From: MWCR01 sp049325475
Lineage (GTDB): Bacteria > Patescibacteriota > Patescibacteriia > 2-12-FULL-60-25
Direction: 5' to 3'
Assembly: GCA_049325475.1 (NCBI GenBank)
Contig: JBMOLN010000007.1
Location: forward strand, 677,155-741,154
DNA length: 64,000 nt
Shown: positions 58,685 to 64,000 of the stretch, piece after piece
Layout: the number at the start of each line of letters is the position of its first letter
How positions within the stretch are numbered: the first letter of the stretch is position 1
Translations under genes and position numbers: made by a program
The notes under the pieces: model-generated
What the model saw: only the letters and a program-made list of their open reading frames with translations
Databases searched by the model: none
What the model was told of the DNA's origin: nothing

Positions 58685-59446
58685 ATGATCCCTTATTTCC
58701 AATTCACAAAAATTCCCCTCGGTCCCATCACCATCCAAGCCTGGGGCTTACTCGTCGCCATGGGTCTTTTATTTGGCACATGGGTCGCCGCACGCCGCGC
58801 CAAGAGTCATGGACTCGATCCCAAGCATATCTGGGATGCCGCCTTTTGGGCTTTTCTTTCCGCTTTTATCGGCGCGCGCATCTTCCATGTTCTTTTTTAC
58901 GATTTGGGGCACTATCTCGCGCATCCGCTTGATGCTATCAATCCGGCGGAACCCGGCTTTTCCATGATCGGCGGTCTGCTCGGAGCGGCTCTGGCTTGCA
59001 CTGTTTACATATATCGAAAAAAAATTGATTTCTTCCAATTTGCCGATGCAGGCATTTTTGGATTGCCTTTTGGCGAGGCTATTGGCCGCCTGGGCTGCTT
59101 TGTCATCCACGATCATCCCGGAATCGAGTGCCATGGCAATCCACTTTGCATCATCTATCCTGATGGTATTCCGCGCCATGACCACGGCCTTTACGCGTCG
59201 CTTCTGGGTGCCGGTTTGGCCATCACCTTTCTAATCCTCGGACGCCGTGAGCGCCGGCCCGGTTTTTTTCTCGCTTTATACATGATCATTTTTTCCTGTA
59301 TCCGCTTTTCCCTGGATTTCTACCGCGCCATCGACGCTCGCTACTTCCACCTCACGCCAACACAGTGGCTGCTAATTCCACTTTTCATTTTGGGAGTTTA
59401 CTTGATGCTCTCCTCATTGAAGAGACGCGAGCAATCAGCTGAATAG
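58685..59446 (+). CDS. lgt: Prolipoprotein diacylglyceryl transferase
   Basis: A 253-residue polytopic membrane enzyme that attaches diacylglycerol to lipobox cysteines; five or more candidate substrates are encoded in this window. The I-G-A-R segment, G-x-I-G-G-x-L-G and G-E-A-I-G-R-L-G-C-F are visible. The usual N-x-E after the G-R-x-G-x-F motif is replaced by H-D-H (about 142-144), a variant whose spread I cannot check here. H-D-H-G-L-Y stands for the H-P-x-Q-L-Y motif. Confidence 0.92.
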   Translation: MIPYFQFTKIPLGPITIQAWGLLVAMGLLFGTWVAARRAKSHGLDPKHIWDAAFWAFLSAFIGARIFHVLFYDLGHYLAHPLDAINPAEPGFSMIGGLLGAALACTVYIYRKKIDFFQFADAGIFGLPFGEAIGRLGCFVIHDHPGIECHGNPLCIIYPDGIPRHDHGLYASLLGAGLAITFLILGRRERRPGFFLALYMIIFSCIRFSLDFYRAIDARYFHLTPTQWLLIPLFILGVYLMLSSLKRREQSAE

Positions 59447-59580
59447 AATATAGCACGAAGCGCGGAGCTCGGAGCACGAACCACGACTAAGAAGCTGAGA
59501 ATCTGAGCACTGGTTACTGGTCACTATCGGTTACCATGACTATGACTAAGTACTATGACTAAGTACTGTATTCACATTCT
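59447..59580. repeat. Word repeats after lgt
   Basis: GCGGAGCTCGGAGCACG, GGTTACTGGTCACTATCGG, and CTATGACTAAGTACTATGAC words. Confidence 0.65.
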
Positions 59581-59636
59581 TGACGAACAGTCATATTTGT
59601 GCCACTCTGACATCAGATCCTTGAAAGAGGTGAGTG

Positions 59637-60068
59637 ATGTCCAAAGAAGACAAGCGCGCCGCGATTGCTCTTTTTGCAATTTGTCTTGCCGCCAGCTGGA
59701 GCTGGATCGTACACCGCTTGCATCCTCTCTCATTTAGTATAAGCCTATTTTCACTTGTAATAACGGCTATATCATTTGTGGCGATGTGGTTAATTGTTCA
59801 GCATCTGGCAAAAGATAATTACGATTGGGTGAAAATTGGAATTTTCACTCAGCCGGTAACCGAGGCAAAAAACGCACCGACTTTGCCTTTGCATTTACAA
59901 GGAATTTTTGATTGCAATTTTATCGCAACCCTGATCGTCTCGGATGGAATACGTGAAAAACCCGGCATAATTACTGTTTTGATCACAGTATGCGTAGCTG
60001 TTGCAATTGCGGTAAAGTGGACACGCTTTCTCATGTCCCCGCAAAGAAGCAAGCTCCAATCTCCTTAA
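59637..60068 (+). CDS. Orphan membrane protein
   Basis: A 143-residue protein with three to four hydrophobic segments (about 8-26, 32-56, 92-122 in part) and basic ends. AAGAGGTG eight bases before ATG 59637 gives the start. The terminator overlaps its stop codon. No family recognised. Confidence 0.62.
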   Translation: MSKEDKRAAIALFAICLAASWSWIVHRLHPLSFSISLFSLVITAISFVAMWLIVQHLAKDNYDWVKIGIFTQPVTEAKNAPTLPLHLQGIFDCNFIATLIVSDGIREKPGIITVLITVCVAVAIAVKWTRFLMSPQRSKLQSP

Positions 60069-60082
60069 CGGAGATTTTTTTT
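60058..60082 (+). terminator. Terminator overlapping the stop of the 59637 gene
   Basis: AATCTCC / GGAGATT stem whose loop TTAAC contains the stop codon, then eight T. Confidence 0.85.
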
Positions 60083-60099
60083 ATATGATAATCAAACTC

Positions 60100-60145
60100 C
60101 AAAACGTTGTACGCTGTACGTTGTACATGGTACGATTGTTAGGAT
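60100..60145. repeat. GTACAACGT-type words before trxB
   Basis: ACGTTGTACGCTGTACGTTG and TACATGGTACG, the same family as at 5837, 26700 and 53421. Confidence 0.65.
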
Positions 60146-61054
60146 ATGTACGAATGCATCATTATCGGCGGCGGTCCGGCCGGCATGGCGGCGGCCGTGT
60201 ATCTTGCGCGTCAAAAAATAAATTTTTTAATGCTGGCCGGGAATATCGGCGGGCAGACTCTCTGGAGTTCTGATGTAGAAAACTATCTCGGTTTTCATCT
60301 TTTGGATGGTACTGGTTTGGTGGCAAAATTCCAGGAACATCTCGAAGATTACAAAGATGCTTTTGAAATGAAAACCGGTGAATTTGTTAATAATATCGAA
60401 CAATCGTCGCTCGGCTTTACGGTCGTCACGCCAAAGGGGGAGTATGAAACCAAAACAATTCTTGTAGCCACGGGCGCCAAGCATCGCGAACTCGGCGTGC
60501 CCGGTGAAAAAGAATTTTACGGCAAGGGCGTCACATATTGCGCCACTTGTGATGCGCCGCTGTTTAAAGGCAAAACCTGCGCAATCGTCGGCGGCGGCAA
60601 CAGCGCCATGGAAGCCGCTCTCTTCCTTGTGAAATACACGGACAAAGTCGCCATCCTCTCCATCGATCCCGAACTGCACGGCGATGAAATCTTAATCAAC
60701 AAAGTCAAGCAAGATACTAAGATTCGTTTTATCGGCCAAGCCAAAACGGTTGCCATAACAGGAGATAAAGTGGTTAATGGAATAACATACAAAGATGCGC
60801 ATGGCAAAGAAGTGCACGAACCCGCTCAAGGGGTCTTCATAGAAATCGGCTTAAAATCCGTCACGGATTTCATCGATTTTGTTGAAAAAAATCAATATCA
60901 AGAAATAGTGGTTGATAAAAATAATGCCACGTCGGTCGAAGGCATTTGGTCCGCGGGCGACTGCACCGACATTGCCGAAAAACAAATCGCGGTAGCGGTC
61001 GGCGAAGGCTCCAAAGCCGCACTTCAAATCATCAAATATTTACAATCAAAATAA
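60146..61054 (+). CDS. trxB: Thioredoxin reductase
   Basis: A 302-residue flavoprotein of normal length: FAD motif G-G-G-P-A-G-M (about 7-13), redox-active C132-A-T-C135, NADPH motif G-G-G-N-S-A-M-E (about 149-156) and the FAD-binding S-A-G-D-C near the end. It supplies electrons to thioredoxin or glutaredoxin-like proteins and so to the peroxiredoxins. Confidence 0.95.
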   Translation: MYECIIIGGGPAGMAAAVYLARQKINFLMLAGNIGGQTLWSSDVENYLGFHLLDGTGLVAKFQEHLEDYKDAFEMKTGEFVNNIEQSSLGFTVVTPKGEYETKTILVATGAKHRELGVPGEKEFYGKGVTYCATCDAPLFKGKTCAIVGGGNSAMEAALFLVKYTDKVAILSIDPELHGDEILINKVKQDTKIRFIGQAKTVAITGDKVVNGITYKDAHGKEVHEPAQGVFIEIGLKSVTDFIDFVEKNQYQEIVVDKNNATSVEGIWSAGDCTDIAEKQIAVAVGEGSKAALQIIKYLQSK

Positions 61055-61165
61055 ATTACGTTAACCAGTGGTACCATTGACCGGTTAACCAGAGCTGCAC
61101 TCGTTATTAACGTGATATCAGGGATACGGGAATACGTAAATGAAACATTTGACCAACTTTTTACG
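61055..61165. repeat. GGTTAACC words upstream of the first DsbA gene
   Basis: ACCGGTTAACCAGAGC, GTTATTAACGTGATATC and GGGATACGGGAATACG words. TATAAT at 61166-61171 may be the -10 of the next gene. Confidence 0.55.
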
Positions 61166-61185
61166 TATAATTACAATAGTACTTT

Positions 61186-61845
61186 ATGAATTCCGAAGAA
61201 AACATACGTAAAATTTTTTTATTCGGCAGTGCTTTATTGTTGATTTTTATCGTCGGCGGATTGATTTGGGCTGTAATGGCCGGGCCCGGAGAAGGCGGAG
61301 GAACGGTAGATCCGAATTTGGCGTTTAATGATGCGGGCGCTCCGTCCCTGGGTCCTGAAGATGCCAAAGTCACAGTCCGTATTTACAGCGATTTTCAGTG
61401 CCCGGCATGCAAGCTGGCCGAATTGGAATTAAAACCCATTATGGAAGAATTTAAAGACAGAATCAGGTTTATCTGGAATGATTTTCCTTTGCCGGAGCTG
61501 CACCCCAATGCGCCTGCCGCCGCTTTGGCCGCACGTTGCGCTCAAGAACAGGGTAAGTTTTGGGAATATCATGATGAATTATTTGCCAACCAGCAAATTT
61601 GGTCTGCGGCCACCTCGTCAGCCGTACTAACGGAAATGGCGGTGGAAATTGGTTTGAATCCCGAGAATTTTATCAAATGTTTAAACTCGGCTCCGCCAAA
61701 AGAAAAAGTTAACAATGATTATATCGAGGCTGTAAATTTCGGGCTTAATTCAACCCCAACCTTCTTCGTTAACAGAACCAAATATTCGGGAGCCATGGAC
61801 CGCCAAGCCTGGGTGGATGCAATTAACGCTGAGCTTTTTAAATAA
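61186..61845 (+). CDS. Membrane-anchored DsbA-like thiol oxidoreductase (C-P-A-C)
   Basis: A 219-residue protein with one N-terminal helix (about 10-32) and a DsbA-type thioredoxin domain: C72-P-A-C75 and cis-Pro segment S-T-P-T-F near 189-193. It likely introduces disulfides into exported proteins and is re-oxidised by the VKOR enzyme. Another DsbA-like gene follows 216 bases later. Confidence 0.9.
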   Translation: MNSEENIRKIFLFGSALLLIFIVGGLIWAVMAGPGEGGGTVDPNLAFNDAGAPSLGPEDAKVTVRIYSDFQCPACKLAELELKPIMEEFKDRIRFIWNDFPLPELHPNAPAAALAARCAQEQGKFWEYHDELFANQQIWSAATSSAVLTEMAVEIGLNPENFIKCLNSAPPKEKVNNDYIEAVNFGLNSTPTFFVNRTKYSGAMDRQAWVDAINAELFK

Positions 61846-61975
61846 CAAGCACAAAGGCAGTTTTAGGTAATTGTTACGTATTCCGGTTATCCCGTTAAAC
61901 CGTTCATAACGAGTTCAGCTCTGGTTAACTGGTTAACGGGAGTACGGATCGACGTGATTGCGGTTTAGCCCTAAG
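61846..61975. repeat. GTTAAC words between the two DsbA genes
   Basis: ACGTATTCCGGTTATCCCG, AACTGGTTAACGGGAGTACG and related words. No gene. Confidence 0.55.
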
Positions 61976-62061
61976 TGCTAAAAGTTGACATCGTTTTACA
62001 TTTACTGAAAAATACCCTAGAATTATTAATTATTTTAAACTTATCCACATAAATATTTTTT

Positions 62062-62829
62062 ATGGAAAACTCTCCTAAGCAAGGGCAGACCATTTGGGAA
62101 TCCAGTCCAAAGGTAACATTCGCATTGGGCTTGATTGCCGGTATTGCGGTCATGTCCACAATCGCATTGGTCGTTATCTTGAATTTTTTAATGTCCGGCA
62201 AGCAGCTGGGCGCCGCAGCGCAAAATACTGTTAATCAACCGGCGGCCAATCAACCGGCGCAAGTACCCGATGATGCTGCCGATGTCCCATCGGTGCCGTC
62301 GCAGCCCGTGGCTGCTGTTGATGAAACACGCGACCATGTCTGGGGCAATAAAGACGCTAAAGTGACTGTAATCGAATATTCGGATTTTGAATGTCCGTTT
62401 TGCGGCCGTCATTACGGCACGATGAAGCAGATTAAAGACGCTTATCCAAACGATGTCAGAGTCGTATTCCGTCATTTTCCGCTTTCGTTCCATCCCGAAG
62501 CTCAAAAAGCCGGAGAAGCGGCGGAGTGTGCGGCCGATCAGGGCAAGTTTTGGGAAATGTATGATAAAATTTTCGAGTCAAATCTGGCCGGTGACATGAG
62601 CGTAGCCAAATGGAAGCAAGTTGCCAAAGATTTGGGTCTTGACTCGGCAAAATTCGACGGCTGTTTGGACAGCGGCGAAAAAGCCTCACGGGTTACAGAA
62701 GATCTGAACGAGGGCTCAATGGCCGGCGTTGAGGGAACACCCGCAACTTTTGTCAATGGAGAATTGGTTAGCGGAGCATTGCCGTTCGAATCATTTAAAC
62801 AAATGATTGATGCTGAATTGGGAGGATAA
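62062..62829 (+). CDS. Membrane-anchored DsbA-like thiol oxidoreductase (C-P-F-C)
   Basis: A 255-residue protein: one N-terminal helix (about 20-46), an Ala/Pro/Val-rich linker, then a DsbA-type domain with C111-P-F-C114 and cis-Pro G-T-P-A-T-F near 225-230. Typical of the Thioredoxin_4 family. The stop codon is followed at once by a palindromic repeat, then a terminator. Confidence 0.9.
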   Translation: MENSPKQGQTIWESSPKVTFALGLIAGIAVMSTIALVVILNFLMSGKQLGAAAQNTVNQPAANQPAQVPDDAADVPSVPSQPVAAVDETRDHVWGNKDAKVTVIEYSDFECPFCGRHYGTMKQIKDAYPNDVRVVFRHFPLSFHPEAQKAGEAAECAADQGKFWEMYDKIFESNLAGDMSVAKWKQVAKDLGLDSAKFDGCLDSGEKASRVTEDLNEGSMAGVEGTPATFVNGELVSGALPFESFKQMIDAELGG

Positions 62830-62869
62830 CTCCTCTTTCATCCTCCTCTTAATCTAAGAGGAGGATGTA
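62829..62869. repeat. Palindromic repeat of the DUF559-associated family
   Basis: AACTCCTCTTTCATCC and hairpin CCTCCTCTTAATCTAAGAGGAGG, starting at the stop codon of the DsbA gene. Confidence 0.6.
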
Positions 62870-62879
62870 TCCATAAATT

Positions 62880-62906
62880 AAAAAAACAGGCTTCGGCCTG
62901 TTTTTT
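62880..62906 (+). terminator. Terminator after the second DsbA gene
   Basis: AAAAAACAGGC / GCCTGTTTTTT stem with loop TTCG. Confidence 0.9.
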
Positions 62907-62989
62907 GAGCTTTCAACATAACAGCATCTCTGATACAGTGTCACATAACAATTCAAATATTTGACAGAAACTATTAGCCTATATCTTTT

Positions 62990-63739
62990 ATGCAGAAAAA
63001 AATTATTATTGCCTCTATATCAGCAATAATCGTACTGGCTGTTGGAGCGGGAGCGTGGTTCTACTTTTCCCGCCAAAAGTCACCCGAAACAACAAATACG
63101 GCAAACGAGCTCTTTAATTTGTCCTCAACCAATCCCGCCACATCTTCGCTAGCAGGAAATTTAACAATTCCTGATATCGTCGCCCGGGTTAACGGACAAG
63201 AAATTACCAAAGCCGATCTGGAAAAAGCGGAAACGCAAATTATGGCCCAGCAGGGCATTAATCCGCAAACGTTAAACGACGACATGCGCAAGCAGCTCAC
63301 GATGCAAGCTCTGGAAAGTCTTGTTGGCAATACTCTTATAAGACAAGCCGCTGCTAATTCCGGCATAACAGTTGAACCATCAGAGATCGACGCTAGACTG
63401 GACATGGTTAAAGCAAATTTTGCTTCGACGACCGATTACCAGGCGGCTCTGGTTAACGAAGGTTTGACCGAAGAAGCTTTTCGTCAGGTTCTGTCGGCCG
63501 ATATCGTGGTACAGAAATATTTAGATGGTACATTAAATCTTCAGGGTGTGGATGCCACAGAAGAAGAAATAAGTGCTATTTATGCCCAGCAAGCATCGTC
63601 CACTCCGCAGGCAGTGCCTCCGTTGGACGAAATTCATGACCAGGTAAAAGGATATATCGTCCAACAAAAACAACAACAATTGATAAACGATTATGTACAA
63701 CAATTGAAATCATCCGCCAGTATCGAAACAATGATCTAA
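62990..63739 (+). CDS. SurA-N-like exported chaperone without PPIase domain
   Basis: A 249-residue protein with one N-terminal anchor helix (about 5-27), a Thr/Ser linker, then a SurA/PrsA N-terminal-type chaperone domain (V-A-R-V-N-G-Q-E-I-T-K-A-D-L near 60-73; L-E-S-L-V-x-x-x-L-I near 104-113; E-I-D-A-R near 128). It lacks the parvulin isomerase domain of full SurA or PrsA. Probably helps fold exported proteins next to the DsbA enzymes. Confidence 0.85.
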   Translation: MQKKIIIASISAIIVLAVGAGAWFYFSRQKSPETTNTANELFNLSSTNPATSSLAGNLTIPDIVARVNGQEITKADLEKAETQIMAQQGINPQTLNDDMRKQLTMQALESLVGNTLIRQAAANSGITVEPSEIDARLDMVKANFASTTDYQAALVNEGLTEEAFRQVLSADIVVQKYLDGTLNLQGVDATEEEISAIYAQQASSTPQAVPPLDEIHDQVKGYIVQQKQQQLINDYVQQLKSSASIETMI

Positions 63740-63766
63740 ATATCGTATAAAAAACAAAGATTTAAA

Positions 63767-63791
63767 AGATGGGTTTAAAGCTCGTCTTTTT
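63767..63791 (+). terminator. Terminator after the SurA-like gene
   Basis: AAAAGATG / CGTCTTTT stem (one G-U pair), 11-base loop, ending in T. Confidence 0.55.
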
Positions 63792-64000
63792 AGTCTGGGG
63801 GCAAGACTCTGCCGGAAGTTGTTTTGCAACTGACTCAGGTTTGGGACACGAATCAAAAATCGCCTTAAGGCGATTTTTACATACCAGGAAACCCCGCATG
63901 GAAGGGGTCGCAGAAGCATAAAGCCCATAGAACGTCAGCCTGAATGCGGGGATGAATGGTTCCTATTCAGCCTTGCACGTCCGACGTGCTAGGCTGGTTG
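63792..64000. other. Structured non-coding edge, possible IS200/IS605-type (TnpB guide RNA) remnant
   Basis: No convincing gene. Contains hairpin AAAAATCGCC / GGCGATTTTT (63855-63878), a CCCCGCATGGAAGGGG block, TGAATGCGGGGATGAATGG (from about 63940), and a hairpin AGCCT-GCACGT / ACGTGC-AGGCT (63969-63995). The ending around TGAATGCGGGGATGAATGG recalls the right end of IS605/TnpB elements from memory, but no transposase gene is present here. Low confidence. Confidence 0.3.

Noticed and set aside
63740..64000. tmRNA, RNase P RNA or small SRP RNA at the right edge
   Set aside because: None of the conserved core sequences (tmRNA tag and tRNA-like ends, RNase P GAGGAAAGTC, SRP GGAAG loop with its flanks) could be found.
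1..64000. tRNA and rRNA genes
   Set aside because: Looked for the T-loop GTTCGAATC pattern and for rRNA landmarks on both strands by eye; nothing convincing was found. A tRNAscan or Infernal run would be decisive.

Overview
The window looks like a chromosome segment from a Candidate Phyla Radiation (Patescibacteria, Parcubacteria-like) bacterium. This is inferred, not proven: there is no rRNA or tRNA gene here to place it. The clues are many small Cys-rich and single-membrane-span orphans, a complete inner-membrane type IV pilus cluster, lipoprotein and peptidoglycan genes (lgt, murJ) without outer-membrane genes, several DsbA-like thiol oxidoreductases including a VKOR-DsbA fusion, and GatC/GatA. 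TGA is used as a normal stop, so the Gracilibacteria/SR1 code does not apply.

Layout. 1-2.2 kb: minus-strand membrane operon with a Cache-domain sensor. 2.3-5.9 kb: Smr protein, glycosyltransferase, very acidic microprotein, secreted nuclease, and a nucleoside-kinase-like gene broken by one in-frame TGA. 5.9-13.5 kb: redox and stress block (VKOR-DsbA, glutaredoxin, AhpC, SOD, PrxQ, Fur/PerR) plus PepA and a HAD phosphatase. 13.5-25.4 kb: orphans, era, a 23S rRNA uracil methyltransferase interrupted in frame by a DUF559 endonuclease element, trmH, GT2, murJ, and a second DUF559 element. 25.4-33.2 kb: two FecR lipoproteins, lepA, recJ, rnhA. 33.3-47.3 kb: type IV pilus/pseudopilin cluster (Asp/Cys-repeat protein, pilM, N, O, B, response regulator, pilC, pilins, pilD, minor pilins). 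47.4-51.5 kb: orphan genes, many with strong Shine-Dalgarno sites and private terminators. 51.6-64 kb: ligA, lipoprotein, gatC, gatA, lgt, trxB, two DsbA proteins, SurA-like foldase, and a possible IS605-type remnant at the right edge.

Functional links. VKOR-DsbA, DsbA-like proteins, TrxB, NrdH-like glutaredoxin and the SurA-like protein form an oxidative folding system that would serve the Cys-rich pilus and surface proteins. Fur/PerR, PrxQ, SOD and AhpC lie head to tail on the minus strand, with a perfect inverted repeat before fur.

The most unusual feature is the repeat landscape. (1) A mobile family consists of palindromic terminal inverted repeats around a DUF559 (Vsr-like PD-(D/E)XK) endonuclease gene. 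There are two gene-bearing copies, one inside the rRNA methyltransferase ORF, and several gene-less MITE-like derivatives, some of which encode the ends of proteins. (2) A second inverted-repeat family built on AATCAAGGTTCAGACA lies around gatA and lgt. (3) A 17-bp palindrome GTCGCGTTNAACGCGAC recurs, with compensatory changes in its flanking stem. (4) Most intergenic spacers are degenerate strings of short near-palindromic words, and the same words occur in frame inside pepA, recJ, lepA, ligA, a glycosyltransferase and the FecR lipoproteins.
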